In this document: in pieces, positions 18,517 to 28,646 of the stretch | Numbering within the stretch: the first letter of the stretch is position 1 | How the letters are laid out: every line of letters starts with the position of its first letter | Made by a program: the position numbers and the translations under genes | The notes under the pieces: generated by a model | What the model was told of the DNA's origin: nothing | Databases searched by the model: none | What the model saw: only the letters and a program-made list of their open reading frames with translations | NCBI RefSeq assembly: GCF_948329825.1 | Contig: NZ_CAOJCM010000004.1 | Location: forward strand, 428,192 to 492,191 | DNA: 64,000 nt | From: Paenibacillus sp. JJ-100 | Lineage (GTDB): Bacteria; Bacillota; Bacilli; Paenibacillales; Paenibacillaceae | Direction of reading: 5' to 3'

Positions 18517-18924
18517 ATGGGCGTGTTTCTCGATATGAGAACCTCGGCGAACTCGGGATCCGTAGGAGCGCCGGGATTGCCGTTGTCTCAATCACCTGAA
18601 GCCTTCGGGGTAATCGGTCTTCAGACCCAAGGAGTCATTAATCCTATAATTACCTTGAACGGCACAGTGGGTGTTACGGGAGAACTTGGCGATACATTTG
18701 TAGTCGAGATTGTACGCGGATTTGTATATGATCCATTCTTCATCATATATCGCGCAGAAGGTACAATCGGGCAAAATGGCGGAGCCGAGTTCCATTCGTT
18801 CACAGCTCAGGATTTGTCTGCACCACCAGCGCTGGAAAGTGTATATACGTCGTTCATCTCAGGCGTGTCTACAGCTGTGCGGACCGGACCAGAGATGTTC
18901 TGCGGCATTGCTGCGACCAACTAA
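18517..18924 (+). CDS. Gly/Thr-rich protein of unknown function, possibly surface or spore
   Basis: 135 residues, start ATG 18517 after GGAGGTGTTACTTC. No signal peptide. The middle is a beta-type sequence (GVINPIITLNGTVGVTGELGDTFVVEIVRG), and it reminds me of C-terminal domains of Bacillales exosporium or spore-surface proteins. That link is a guess. Single gene between divergent neighbours and followed by a terminator. Confidence 0.6.
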   Translation: MGVFLDMRTSANSGSVGAPGLPLSQSPEAFGVIGLQTQGVINPIITLNGTVGVTGELGDTFVVEIVRGFVYDPFFIIYRAEGTIGQNGGAEFHSFTAQDLSAPPALESVYTSFISGVSTAVRTGPEMFCGIAATN

Positions 18925-19033
18925 TAGAGCATAGAGGAAGTTGGTCAAGCCGCGACTTCTTCTCAAGATCGTTCTCTCTTTACCGAGAAGTTTGGATTAT
19001 GATTCTGGCAGGATTCATTCAGGTTGTATCTCT

Positions 19034-19067
19034 TAAAACCCCCGACCGAAGCAGGTGGGGGTTTTAA
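19034..19067 (+). terminator. bidirectional Rho-independent terminator
   Basis: AAAACCCCC pairs exactly with GGGGGTTTT. It has A's before and T's after, so it can serve both the 18517 gene and the minus-strand side. Confidence 0.8.
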
Positions 19068-19179
19068 GTATTCGTTGAGTGAAACACCGAAGGGGAAGGG
19101 TTCTGAAGTTAGGAGTAAAGAAGAGAGAGCATGAAGTGAGAGCATGATGAAGTGAGAGGGTGAAGTAAGTGGACGAAGA

Positions 19180-19890
19180 CTAGTTGGCTTTCCCTTTCAA
19201 TATCATATTATTCGCTTTGCCGAAGTCAATAGCAACTGTGCCTGTAAGCGCCGCAGTGCGTTCCGCAAGAATGACTGCATTGACGCCACAGGAGAAGAGC
19301 GCGATATCAAATTTGTTCCGCTGACTTTGAATCCATTCCAAAGTTTCATCCATCTGATCATAGTTGTCAAAAGAACGTGCATTAACAATGTCGAGATGAT
19401 AGGGATCTTTCATGAGTGCGGCTTGTAGCTGCTCCAGCTCACGCGTAACAAGCAACACACGTTTGCCTGCGAGGATCTGCCAGAACCGCGGCACCTGCAC
19501 AAGTTCACGATTCACACAGGCATGACAGGTCAACGCAGGCGTAATGCCATAATGAGCAAAAATCATGTCAGTCAGCGGTCGTTTAAGATGATCCGGGGCT
19601 TTGATGGTACTGTCCCCTCGTGGCAGTACGCCCACAATGGTAGCACGTTGTAAAGATGCAGCAACTTCATCACGCATCTTCAGATTGGGAAGGCGTAGCC
19701 CCTTTTGTCCAAGATTAGCTTTGATTGCCCAGCGTTCTTGTAATACCTGCTCTATAGGCCACACCGTTTCCTGCGACATGACGATATTTTCGCCATCCCC
19801 CACACGCACCAGTGAGAGTGCGCGCTTCTCTCGTAGCGCTGTGTCGAGCTGATCCAGCACATCCTGCATTTCAAGATAAATGGAATTCAT
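19180..19890 (-). CDS. GT-D-fold glycosyltransferase (DUF1792-like)
   Basis: 236 residues. LSLVRVGDGENIVM near residue 25 is the GT-D signature (R-x-G-D-G-E), and the later blocks IVGVLPRGDST and FDIALFSCGVNAVILAERTA fit the same group. It would transfer a sugar onto a glycan or glycoprotein. It is read away from the glycan operon on the other strand and may work with it. Confidence 0.75.
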   Translation of the reverse strand: MNSIYLEMQDVLDQLDTALREKRALSLVRVGDGENIVMSQETVWPIEQVLQERWAIKANLGQKGLRLPNLKMRDEVAASLQRATIVGVLPRGDSTIKAPDHLKRPLTDMIFAHYGITPALTCHACVNRELVQVPRFWQILAGKRVLLVTRELEQLQAALMKDPYHLDIVNARSFDNYDQMDETLEWIQSQRNKFDIALFSCGVNAVILAERTAALTGTVAIDFGKANNMILKGKAN

Positions 19891-20198
19891 TCGAATGCTG
19901 CCTCCTTTGAAAATTAAGCCTTCTCTATTCTATGTTGCGAGAGAATTCGTGATCTATGTGTTCGACCTCCAAGAGACATATCAGGGTGTATATCAATCTA
20001 TTTATTAAGTTAATCAGTACATCTGTCGGTGCCGGAATGCTATGAAGTTCATACGTTATACAGAGCTGGCATTCAAGAAGTTGACGTATACAACGATCAG
20101 CGCGAGAAACGAGATTCGTAGATGAGAGCTTTCACCAAAACTATGAAAATGACTGTGCTCGGACAAACGGGTATACAGCATTCATGAGGAGGAAGGAC
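19891..20198. other. intergenic region between divergent glycan genes
   Basis: About 300 bases that must hold both promoters of the divergent glycosyltransferase genes. No confident -35/-10 pair stands out. A 27-codon frame at 20042-20125 has no good ribosome site, and I do not call it. Confidence 0.4.
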
Positions 20199-20888
20199 AT
20201 GTCCAGAAAAGTTGTCATTGAGATTAATTTCAATAACTACGGGTTGGACCCGCAGCGTCTGACACGTGAGTGGCTGGAGCGTCGTATGACGATTTTTCGC
20301 ACATTCACACTGCATTGTCTTAAGGCCCAGACCAATCAAGATTTCTTGACGGTGGTGAAGCTGTCGAAGGAATCTGGGGAGCTGATGCAGGAGATTCTGG
20401 CGAGCCAGGAGCCGCTGCCTTCGAATATTCGGTTTGGAACCCATATTGAAAGTGTGCGGGCCATTTTGGAGTTTGCAAAAGATGTGGAGGACATTTACAT
20501 TGCCCGTCTGGATTCGGATGACCTGTATCATAAAACATTTGTGCAGCAGCTCTATGATGTACAGCCTCAGCCAGGCACGATGGCTCTGATCAACCAGAAT
20601 GGCTATCTGTGGGACAGTGTGAACAACGAGATGGCTCCGGCGTTTCATCGTTCACCACAGTTCTACGTGTATCTCTACAAGACAGCGGAATATGCCGCAG
20701 GATATCGGATCAAACTTCCGGGCCGAGGTACGCATGGTAATGTCATCGACTTGCCGCATGAGCTGCTAGCGCCGCGAAACTACGTCAACATCGTGCATTC
20801 CAGCAATACGTCAGTCAAAAAGGTACCGCCCAAAGACCGTTTAAGCCACGAAGAGATGGCACAGGTTTTACGTGAATTCATGATCTGA
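20199..20888 (+). CDS. glycosyltransferase (putative rhamnosyltransferase type)
   Basis: 229 residues. Start ATG 20199 behind GAGGAGGAAGGAC; an ATG 15 bases earlier lies inside the ribosome site. The nucleotide-sugar site is seen as IYIARLDSDDLYH, the DxD-type motif. WLERRMTIFRTFTLHCLKAQTNQDF is typical of the Rhamno_transf group. It is the first gene of a five-gene glycan operon. Confidence 0.75.
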   Translation: MSRKVVIEINFNNYGLDPQRLTREWLERRMTIFRTFTLHCLKAQTNQDFLTVVKLSKESGELMQEILASQEPLPSNIRFGTHIESVRAILEFAKDVEDIYIARLDSDDLYHKTFVQQLYDVQPQPGTMALINQNGYLWDSVNNEMAPAFHRSPQFYVYLYKTAEYAAGYRIKLPGRGTHGNVIDLPHELLAPRNYVNIVHSSNTSVKKVPPKDRLSHEEMAQVLREFMI

Positions 20889-20905
20889 ACTGGAGGGATT
20901 CATCC

Positions 20906-21895
20906 ATGATTGAAGGACAAACGATTCTGGTTACCGGAGGAACAGGCTCCTGGGGCCAGAAACTGACCGAGGTGCTGCTTGCACAAAACCCGGCAGAGAT
21001 TCGGCTCCTTTCCCGGAACGAATATGCTCAGATTGCGATGCAGCGGGAGTTCAATCATGATCCACGTCTGCGTTTTATTATTGGCGATATTCGGGATTAT
21101 CAAGCAGTCGAGGATGCATGTAAAGGTGTGGATGTGCTCTTCCATCTGGCAGCGCTGAAGCATGTTCCAGTCTGTGAAGATCAGCCGGATGAAGCATTCA
21201 AAACGAATGTGATCGGAACACAACATATTATTCGCGCGGCAATTCGCATGGAGATTCCCAAAGTGATCGATGTATCCACCGACAAAGCGGTTGATCCTAT
21301 TAACGTCTACGGCATGACCAAAGCGCTGGGTGAGAAAATGATGATTCGTGCCAATTGGCTGAGCGAGAAAACGCGTTTTGTGTGCATTCGTGGTGGCAAC
21401 GTATTGGGGACTAGCGGAAGTGTAGTACCTTTGTTCCGGCGGCAGATCGACGAAGGCAAAAGCCTGACCATTACAGACGAAGGTATGACACGGTTTTTCC
21501 TGACACGTACGGAAGCTATCCATTTATTGCTCAAGGCAGCGGAAGCGGCAGTGGGTGGAGAGACATTTGTGATGAAAATGAAAGCTTGCAACATGACCGA
21601 TCTGGCTTCCGTCATGCTGGAACAGGCAGGTCGCCCGTCAGGCGACTATAAAGTGACAGGCATTCGCCCCGGGGAGAAGCTGCACGAAGTGCTGATCTCG
21701 CCATTTGAAGCACCACGTACACGCCAGTACGATGCGCAGTATTATGTCATTTTGCCAGAGCGCCCTGATCCAGAGTTGACGAATCGTTATGATCATTTGC
21801 CACATGTGAAATTTGAACAGTATCGCTCAGATAGTGAAATGATGAACAAACCGGCCATCGCAGCGTTTTTGCGGGCTGGAGGGTATATCAACTAA
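20906..21895 (+). CDS. NAD-dependent UDP-sugar 4,6-dehydratase (CapD/PseB-like SDR)
   Basis: 329 residues. NAD site TGGTGSWGQ at the N-terminus. The active region is VSTDKAVDPINVYGMTKALGEK, in which the Ser-Thr-Asp and Tyr-x3-Lys are as in UDP-GlcNAc inverting 4,6-dehydratases. C-terminal RPGEKLHEVLIS is typical. It would make a 4-keto-6-deoxy UDP-sugar for a glycan. It starts 17 bases after the previous stop. Confidence 0.9.
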   Translation: MIEGQTILVTGGTGSWGQKLTEVLLAQNPAEIRLLSRNEYAQIAMQREFNHDPRLRFIIGDIRDYQAVEDACKGVDVLFHLAALKHVPVCEDQPDEAFKTNVIGTQHIIRAAIRMEIPKVIDVSTDKAVDPINVYGMTKALGEKMMIRANWLSEKTRFVCIRGGNVLGTSGSVVPLFRRQIDEGKSLTITDEGMTRFFLTRTEAIHLLLKAAEAAVGGETFVMKMKACNMTDLASVMLEQAGRPSGDYKVTGIRPGEKLHEVLISPFEAPRTRQYDAQYYVILPERPDPELTNRYDHLPHVKFEQYRSDSEMMNKPAIAAFLRAGGYIN

Positions 21896-21929
21896 CGGAA
21901 GGGAGGCGGAACGTTTGGAGGTGGAAGAT

Positions 21930-23633
21930 ATGAGTGAGAATAGTCCGTACCCTGAGCAGAAAGAACAAGAGAAAGTAAGGAAAGGAAAGAAACAGGCGAC
22001 ATCAGTACAAAGGAACGAACAACAGCAGCTAACGAATCAGGAACGCGCAGATCAGGAATACCATGACAATCAAGCAGACGATGAGTCTCAACGAGAACAT
22101 GAAGCTCCCACCCCTCAACCTCGTCCATCATCCCAAATTCATTCATCACCTCAAGCTCATCAGGATCATCAAGATCATCAAGATCATCAGGTTCACCGTT
22201 CGTTACCTAATCAGGTTTACTCCCAGCAACGGAAGTCCACACTTCAACGCATTCATGACCGCTCCCTGAAAGCTGTAGTCATCGGTCTGGGTTACGTCGG
22301 TCTACCGATGGCTGTTGAGATGGCGCAGTCCGGTTACCGTGTACACGGCATTGATATAGATGCAGGTAAAGTGGCAAAGCTCCACGCAGGCCATTCCTAT
22401 ATTATTGGCATCGAAGATAACATGCTTCAATCGCTTCTGCAGGTTGGATTGTTCACCGCAGGTACAGATTATACCGCAGTTGCTGATGCGGAAGTGATTG
22501 TCATCTGTGTACCGACGCCGCTGACGGATGCACATCAACCGGACATCTCTTATATCTCCTCCGCAGTTGGGGGGATGACCCCCTATCTTCAGGAAGGCAG
22601 CTTGATCATTTTGGAGAGCACCACGTATCCGGGTACAACCGAAGAACATGTGAAACAGCCCGTGGAGGCAGCGCGCAGCTGGACAGCGGGTGAGCAGTTT
22701 TATGTCTGTTATTCGCCTGAGCGAGTTGATCCGGGCAGTCAGCATTATAGCGTGAAAAATACGCCGAAGATCATCGGCGGCTCTACTCCTGCTTGTCTAA
22801 GCTATGGGACTCAATTCTACGGCTCGTTTCTAAATGAAGTCGTGCCCGTCAGTTCCACGACGGTTGCGGAGACAGCCAAACTGTTCGAAAATACGTTTCG
22901 CAGTGTTAACATTGCACTGGTCAATGAATTGACACCCGCCTGTGAGCAGATGGGTGTGAATATCTGGGAAGTGCTTCAGGCGGCGGCAACGAAGCCATTC
23001 GGTTATATGCCGTTCTATCCTGGCCCCGGGATTGGGGGGCACTGCATTCCAATTGATCCGATCTATCTGTCTTGGGCGGCCAGCCGTCAAGGATCAGAGC
23101 TGCGGTTCATTGAGCTCGCAGATGCCACCAATAGACGAATGCCGGAGCATGTCGTTCATCGGGCAGCAGCACTGCTGGAGCAACGGGGCATTTCTATTCG
23201 CGGAGCCCGCGTCGTACTGGCGGGAATGGCGTACAAAAAAGACATTGACGACTTGCGCGAATCCCCCGCGCTTGACGTATTCCGGCTGCTGAGCGCAGTG
23301 GGAGCCGAAGTTGTTTTCACCGATCCGATGGTGCCGGTGTTCCGTCAAGATGATGGTTCAATGGTCTCTTCTAAGCCTGCTTCGCCCGAATTGTGGACGT
23401 GGGCTGATCTGGTCATCATCACGACCGACCATACGGGGTTCAACTATCAGGAGATGGCAGATCATGCACACCTAATTTTTGATACACGCAACGCAACTGC
23501 CGGATGCCATGGGGGGAATATCGTTGTGCTTGGTCAGCCGGTGCAACATGAGATGCAGTCTGCGCAAGACACGAAGTCACAACCTCACGAAAATCTGCAT
23601 GGGAAAATGGGAGATGGCTATGGCGAATCATGA
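21930..23633 (+). CDS. UDP-N-acetylhexosamine/UDP-glucose 6-dehydrogenase with His/Gln-rich N-terminal extension
   Basis: 567 residues. Catalytic core from about residue 110: KAVVIGLGYVGLPMAVEMA (NAD site), VPTPLTDAHQPD, ESTTYPGTTEEH, FENTFRSVNIALVNEL and GPGIGGHCIPIDPIYL, where the Cys is the active-site nucleophile. The WbpA/WbpO-type pattern points to UDP-HexNAc. The first about 105 residues are charged and disordered with a DHQ repeat. Start taken as ATG 21930 (GGAGGTGGAAGAT), though TTG 21915 after AAGGGAGG is equally possible. It overlaps the next gene by 14 bases. Confidence 0.9.
   Translation: MSENSPYPEQKEQEKVRKGKKQATSVQRNEQQQLTNQERADQEYHDNQADDESQREHEAPTPQPRPSSQIHSSPQAHQDHQDHQDHQVHRSLPNQVYSQQRKSTLQRIHDRSLKAVVIGLGYVGLPMAVEMAQSGYRVHGIDIDAGKVAKLHAGHSYIIGIEDNMLQSLLQVGLFTAGTDYTAVADAEVIVICVPTPLTDAHQPDISYISSAVGGMTPYLQEGSLIILESTTYPGTTEEHVKQPVEAARSWTAGEQFYVCYSPERVDPGSQHYSVKNTPKIIGGSTPACLSYGTQFYGSFLNEVVPVSSTTVAETAKLFENTFRSVNIALVNELTPACEQMGVNIWEVLQAAATKPFGYMPFYPGPGIGGHCIPIDPIYLSWAASRQGSELRFIELADATNRRMPEHVVHRAAALLEQRGISIRGARVVLAGMAYKKDIDDLRESPALDVFRLLSAVGAEVVFTDPMVPVFRQDDGSMVSSKPASPELWTWADLVIITTDHTGFNYQEMADHAHLIFDTRNATAGCHGGNIVVLGQPVQHEMQSAQDTKSQPHENLHGKMGDGYGES
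22152..22195 (+). repeat. 9-bp tandem repeat coding for DHQ units
   Basis: GATCATCAA/GATCATCAG is repeated three to four times inside the dehydrogenase extension. It keeps the frame and could change length by slippage. Confidence 0.75.
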
Positions 23634-24348
23634 CCGAGTGAACGAACGTTATTATGGACAGATCAATTCAGAGGATTCACATGAAGCAACCAGAGCTCGT
23701 GTACACTGGATGTGCCGTGAGACAACGGGCAAGCGCATTCTGGATGTGGGATGTAGTCAGGGGATCACGTCTATTTTGCTTGGACGGGAAGGATTTCGTG
23801 TGACAGGCGTGGATCTGGAGGAGGACAGTATCCGCTACGCGCAGGAGGAGCTGGCCAAAGAATCAAAGCCTGTACGCAACAATGTAGATTTTCGCATGCT
23901 GGACATTACCAAATGGAAGATTAGAACGACCTTTGACACCATCCTGCTGGGGGAGGTACTGGAGCATTTTGCTCATCCCGAAACTCTGCTTACGCACCTT
24001 CACCGGTTGCTGGGGGAGGAAGGTACGTTAATTGTGACCGTTCCCTACGGGTATCATCCATTCTACGATCACAAGCAGACATTCTATGCAGGTAACCTAG
24101 GGATGAGCATTACTCCATATTTTGAAGTCTTGAAACTGGAAGTTCATCATAAATATTTATGTTGTGTGGCACGCAAGCGGCGGAATGCTCCACTGCATAC
24201 GACGCCTTCTCTACATCAGGTGTTATCGTGGATGGAACTGGATCATGAGCATTTCGCTAAGGTAGAGCAGCAGCATCTACGGTCCATGAAACAACGCAAG
24301 AAAGCATTGGACAGTGCCGTTGAACAATTGAAACGGTCACGCGAGTAA
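23620..24348 (+). CDS. class I SAM-dependent methyltransferase
   Basis: 242 residues. SAM-binding motif I is ILDVGCSQGITSILLG, then VTGVDLEEDSIRYAQ and FDTILLGEVLEHF. Start ATG 23620, six bases after GGGAG and inside the end of the dehydrogenase gene. It probably methylates a sugar or lipid-linked glycan in the pathway of this operon. Confidence 0.88.
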   Translation: MANHDRVNERYYGQINSEDSHEATRARVHWMCRETTGKRILDVGCSQGITSILLGREGFRVTGVDLEEDSIRYAQEELAKESKPVRNNVDFRMLDITKWKIRTTFDTILLGEVLEHFAHPETLLTHLHRLLGEEGTLIVTVPYGYHPFYDHKQTFYAGNLGMSITPYFEVLKLEVHHKYLCCVARKRRNAPLHTTPSLHQVLSWMELDHEHFAKVEQQHLRSMKQRKKALDSAVEQLKRSRE

Positions 24349-24452
24349 CCTGTAATCTCTTCATTAGTCCGAGATGAGTACGATGAGATGGACTTGGTGA
24401 AGTGATGAAAAAGAGGAAATCCGTACGTGTACGTCAGGAAGGGGCTTGAACC

Positions 24453-25556
24453 GTGGTCACCATCAGTTTATGTATGATTGTGAAAAACGAAGAACGCACA
24501 CTGGCACGTTGTCTTGACTCAGTGGCGGGTATCGCAGATGAAATCATCATCCTCGATACGGGTTCGTCAGATCGGACGATGGACATCGCTGCGCAGTATA
24601 CCGACCAAGTCTATACGTATGCGTGGAACGATGATTTTGCCGCAGCACGGAATGAGTCCTTCGCCCGAGCCACACAGGAGTATATCCTATGGCTCGATGC
24701 GGATGATGTGCTCTTGCCTGGAGATCGGGCAAAGCTTGCGGTATTGAAGGAGCAGCTGCCATCTGGAGGAGCAGCGGGTGTGATCTTGAACTATACGCTG
24801 GCCGAGGGGCCGGAGGAAAGTCCGCTGGTGGCGGACCGCCGACTTCGCCTGGTCAGGCGAGATGCCGGGTGCCGCTGGCATGGCCGGCTGCACGAGCAGT
24901 TGCGCTTCCCGCAAGGCGAGGTCATTACGGCAGATATTGCCGTCACTCATCGCCGCGAGGCGGGCAATCATTCGGCGCGGAACGTGCGCATTCTGCGCAA
25001 ATGGATCGCCGAAGAGGGCGTAGCCCAAGGACGCCTGCTGTTCTACTATGCAGGCGAATGTTATGACCGCCAGCGCTATGCGGCGGCGGCACGCGGTTAT
25101 GCGAAGCTGCTGGAGCAGCCGAGTGGTTACCGCGAAGATTGGCTCATTGCCTGCGCAAGGCTGGCGGAATGTTATGAGCGGCTTGGCGAGCCGAGCCGCA
25201 AGCTGGGCGCATTGCTGCAGTCGTTCCAGTTCGACCTGCCGCATGCGGACTTTTGCTGCGCCATTGCCTCCTGCTTCCATGAACGGCAGGAAGTCATTAC
25301 GGCCATCTACTGGTATATGCAGGCAGTGGATGTGAGCAGCCGTGATCCCGGTCTGCGACCCGTACCGGCGGCATGCCGAACGTGGTTGCCGCATGCCAGG
25401 CTCTCGCTCTGTTATGCCCATCTGGGGAACTGGGAACAGGCTTTATTGCATAATTCTAAAGCTCGGGCATATCTACCGAATGATCCCGGTCTGATCGGCA
25501 ATCGGGATAAGCTCGAAGCGGTCATTCGCAAGCAGAAGAAAGAGAGAGAAGGCTAG
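24453..25556 (+). CDS. family 2 glycosyltransferase with TPR-like tail
   Basis: 367 residues. GT2 domain: ISLCMIVKNEERTLARCLDSV, IIILDTGSSDRT and ILWLDADDVLLP (DxD). The second half (about 215-355) has tetratricopeptide-like helices (FYYAGECYDRQRYAAAARGYAKLL, ARLSLCYAHLGNWEQALLHNSKA). The layout is that of SunS-type and peptide/protein glycosyltransferases. Start GTG 24453 after AGGAAGGGG. GC is clearly higher in the second half. Confidence 0.87.
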   Translation: MVTISLCMIVKNEERTLARCLDSVAGIADEIIILDTGSSDRTMDIAAQYTDQVYTYAWNDDFAAARNESFARATQEYILWLDADDVLLPGDRAKLAVLKEQLPSGGAAGVILNYTLAEGPEESPLVADRRLRLVRRDAGCRWHGRLHEQLRFPQGEVITADIAVTHRREAGNHSARNVRILRKWIAEEGVAQGRLLFYYAGECYDRQRYAAAARGYAKLLEQPSGYREDWLIACARLAECYERLGEPSRKLGALLQSFQFDLPHADFCCAIASCFHERQEVITAIYWYMQAVDVSSRDPGLRPVPAACRTWLPHARLSLCYAHLGNWEQALLHNSKARAYLPNDPGLIGNRDKLEAVIRKQKKEREG

Positions 25557-25877
25557 CCTTTGACGAAATAACGGTGGAACTACTAGCGGTCAAAGTGTGC
25601 AGATTTACACGAAGTGAGGTTTGGATGTTCATGTGTCTCGTGAATCGAATGGTGGGAGTTATGAAAGGTAGAACTTTTGATGAATGTAATAAAGATGTAA
25701 TAAAAGATGGAATGAAGGATGCAATAAAGGATACAATTCAAAAAACAATACGGGAGATACGCCGAAATTAGAGCCTGATACGTTCAATAAGCTTGTAGTA
25801 TATTTGGGTCATTAGAGATAGAAGAGTTACCGAATGTAGCGAGTAGATCCGGTTTGAATATGAGAACTAATAGAGAA

Positions 25878-25918
25878 CGCCCCCGTTAACCGTGAAGCGG
25901 TCAACAGGGGCATTTTAT
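25878..25918 (+). terminator. Rho-independent terminator of the glycan operon
   Basis: GCCCCCGTTaACCG pairs with CGGTcAACAGGGGC, then ATTTTATTA. Confidence 0.8.
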
Positions 25919-25924
25919 TATATA

Positions 25925-26414
25925 CCAACTATACCAAAACCGACTATCCCCTCTAAATACTCTAGAACTAGAATTTTGCACCGGGTGCAGCTCCCGGCGT
26001 GCGGTGTCCTGCTTTCATGACAAGGGTGGTCAGCCATATTACTGAAATCTACACGGTCCAAGCCTCACAAGCTGCTCTGATTTGTATTGCAAGGGCCTTA
26101 ACTGTGAATAGAGACTATAATCATCGCATGGATTGCTGATCGGCGGCGTCTATGAAAAACAGAACTCTGTGTCTGTCTGCGGATGAACAGTTGTATTGCT
26201 TTGCTTAGAGAAGGTTCAAGCGTTTTACAGGAATACGCGGTTGCTCATTCGGGGCTAGCCCGTTAAACTAAAGAGAGCGGCGTTTTGCTTGACGAACAAG
26301 TCATGGGAACGCCATTTTGTTGTCAGGGATGCGGCAATGATGTCGCGTCTGAATGTCAGATCGGATAGAACCAAGCTGGTGAAGGAACACCAGTGACAAG
26401 TAAGGAGTCTTTAC
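25925..26414. other. 490-base gene-free leader of recQ with hairpins
   Basis: No open frame with a ribosome site. Two strong local stems are visible: GCAC-CGGG/CCCGG-C-GTGC near 25977-26003, and GGCGTT-CTTGAC/GTCATG-AACGCC at 26279-26313 followed by ATTTTGTTG. It may be a long 5' leader or a small RNA gene. I could not match it to 6S, RNase P, SRP RNA or tmRNA by eye. Confidence 0.45.
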
Positions 26415-28295
26415 ATGAATGTGCAAACACCCACTTTAGAAGAAGCGCAGGGTCTCCTGCAAAAATATTATGGTTATCCCGATTTTCGTGAGGGTCAAAA
26501 AAAGATTGTCTCCAGCCTGCTCGAATATGAGGATACGCTGGGTATTATGCCAACTGGAGGCGGGAAGTCGATCTGTTACCAGATTCCCGCTCTGTTATAT
26601 CCGGGGCTGACACTGGTTGTCTCCCCGTTAATTTCGTTGATGAAAGACCAGGTCGATGCGCTGACGACCGCGGGCATTGCCGCCGCTTATATTAATAGTA
26701 CGTTAAGCGGCAGAGAAGTGAATGAGCGTATCCGCGCAGCGCAGCGCGGTGAGCTGAAGTTGCTCTATGTCGCGCCGGAGCGACTGGAGCTGGATTGGTT
26801 CCGCGATGAGATGGGGCAACTGCCGATCTCTTGCGTTGCAGTGGATGAGGCTCACTGTGTGTCACAGTGGGGACATGATTTTCGGACAAGCTACCTGGCG
26901 GTAGCGCCGTTCGTGGATAGTTTGCCGGAGCGGCCGGTGGTTGCGGCCTTCACGGCGACGGCGACGCCCGAGGTCATGGGCGATATTTTGCGGTTGCTGC
27001 GTTTGCAGGACCCGCAGACGTATGTGACCGGACTTGGGCGGGATAATCTCGCGTTTAGCGTGCTGCGTGGCGAGAGCAAAAAAGATTTTGTTTTGAACTA
27101 CGCACGTGAGCATGCGAGCGAGCCAGGTATTGTCTACGCCGCGACCCGGAAGGACGTCGATGATCTGCATCAGCGTCTGCTGCAGGCAGGTCTGGCTGCA
27201 GGGCGCTATCATGCAGGGATGACAGACGATGAACGGGCGCAGAGTCAGGAGCAGTTTTTGTATGACGATATCCGCGTGATGGTTGCGACGAATGCGTTTG
27301 GAATGGGGATCGATAAGTCTAACGTGCGTTATGTGCTGCATTACAGCATGCCGAAGAATATGGAGGCTTATGTACAGGAAGCTGGACGTGCAGGACGGGA
27401 CGGTGAACCGAGTCAGTGCATCTTGCTTTTCGGAGCACAGGACATTATCACGCAGAAATTTCTGATTGAACAGAATCCGATGGAGAGTGACCGCAAGGCG
27501 AACGATTATCGCAAGTTACAACAGATGGTGGATTACTGTTATACCACTCGTTGCTTGCGTAGTGCGCAGCTAGACTACTTCGGTGAGGTTCATGAGGACA
27601 AGCCATGCGGCATTTGCAGTTCCTGTACAGACGATCGGGAATTGGTGGATATGACGATCGATGCGCAGAAAATATTCAGTTGCATTCACCGTATGCGTGA
27701 ACGCTATGGTGTATCACTGGTTGCTTCAGTGCTTAAAGGATCTCGCGCCAAAAAAGTGCTGGATTACGGCTTCGATTCCTTGCCGACCTATGGTGTTATG
27801 GGCAATCGCACAGAGCGAGAAATTGCCGAGATCATCAACGTTATGGTATCCGAGGGTTATCTGACGTTGTCCGAGGGACAGTACCCGGTGGTGCGTTTAC
27901 AGCCGCTGGCGGTGGACGTGCTGAAGGGGCAACGGGAAGTTATGCAGCGTGTCGTGCGTAAAACCGCAGCAACGGCTTCCGGTACGAACTACGGTGGACG
28001 CCGTGGACGTGATGCGATGCCTTCTGCTGTGAATGAAACCGTGTTTGAGCAGCTACGCCTCATCCGTCGTGATCTGGCGGCAAAAGAACACGTTCCATCC
28101 TATATCATCTTCAATGATGCGACTCTTCGTGAGATGAGTGTGGTATGTCCACAGACCGAACGTGACATGCTGAGTATTAAAGGAGTCGGTGAGGTCAAAT
28201 ACCGAAAGTATGGGCTGCCATTCCTGGAATTCTTCCAGAAACAATCGGGCGAAGAAGTGGATACGGACGATGATGCTTTTTATGAATATGAGTGA
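26415..28295 (+). CDS. recQ: RecQ-type ATP-dependent DNA helicase
   Basis: 626 residues, 3'-5' DNA unwinding in repair. Walker [25 protein letters not shown] (motif II and the aromatic loop), [10 protein letters not shown] (motif VI). The RQC zinc site shows as [12 protein letters not shown] plus CGICSSC. A C-terminal HRDC domain covers about 525-600. Start ATG 26415 behind AAGGAG. Full length. Confidence 0.95.
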   Translation: MNVQTPTLEEAQGLLQKYYGYPDFREGQKKIVSSLLEYEDTLGIMPTGGGKSICYQIPALLYPGLTLVVSPLISLMKDQVDALTTAGIAAAYINSTLSGREVNERIRAAQRGELKLLYVAPERLELDWFRDEMGQLPISCVAVDEAHCVSQWGHDFRTSYLAVAPFVDSLPERPVVAAFTATATPEVMGDILRLLRLQDPQTYVTGLGRDNLAFSVLRGESKKDFVLNYAREHASEPGIVYAATRKDVDDLHQRLLQAGLAAGRYHAGMTDDERAQSQEQFLYDDIRVMVATNAFGMGIDKSNVRYVLHYSMPKNMEAYVQEAGRAGRDGEPSQCILLFGAQDIITQKFLIEQNPMESDRKANDYRKLQQMVDYCYTTRCLRSAQLDYFGEVHEDKPCGICSSCTDDRELVDMTIDAQKIFSCIHRMRERYGVSLVASVLKGSRAKKVLDYGFDSLPTYGVMGNRTEREIAEIINVMVSEGYLTLSEGQYPVVRLQPLAVDVLKGQREVMQRVVRKTAATASGTNYGGRRGRDAMPSAVNETVFEQLRLIRRDLAAKEHVPSYIIFNDATLREMSVVCPQTERDMLSIKGVGEVKYRKYGLPFLEFFQKQSGEEVDTDDDAFYEYE

Positions 28296-28309
28296 TGTGA
28301 GATGGTATT

Positions 28310-28640
28310 AAGAGGATAAGAGATGAAAGTAAAAGATGAAGTAACGATGAAATAAAGACAAAAGACAACAGGCAAAAGATAAAAGACCAAACGTAGACCA
28401 ATATAGAGACAGGGACAGCACTACGGATATGAGTATAAAGACGAATAGGGCATAAGGCAAACAAGAGCCTTAACTCGAACAGGGGCATAAAGGCAAACAA
28501 AAGCCAAAACGCGACACAAGCACCAGAGACGGACAGCAGCAGAAACACGATTAGGAGCACGAACGCAATAGAAGCAAATCAACAGCAAAAGCCAATCAGG
28601 AGTAAAAGCTTAAGCAGAAGCGTTAGCAGGATCAGCGTGT
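28310..28640 (+). other. T-poor low-complexity tract downstream of recQ
   Basis: About 330 bases in which T is rare on this strand, with AAAAGA, GCAAAAGCC and GACAAAAGAC-like words repeated. Units of about 35 bases starting GGGCATAAGGCAAACA lie side by side at 28448-28481 and 28482-28516. A long hydrophobic reading frame on the other strand is a by-product of the composition. Confidence 0.6.
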
Positions 28641-28646
28641 CTTAGG

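Noticed and set aside
25574..25771. 65-codon frame after the glycan operon
   Set aside because: No ribosome site and low-complexity GAT-AAA repeats; reads like non-coding DNA before the terminator.
25925..26414. 6S RNA or another known RNA
   Set aside because: I could not see the conserved bubble or any known RNA core by eye; left as an unknown leader.
28195..28560. Long hydrophobic reading frame on the minus strand
   Set aside because: It is the shadow of the T-poor tract, starts inside recQ and has no ribosome site.
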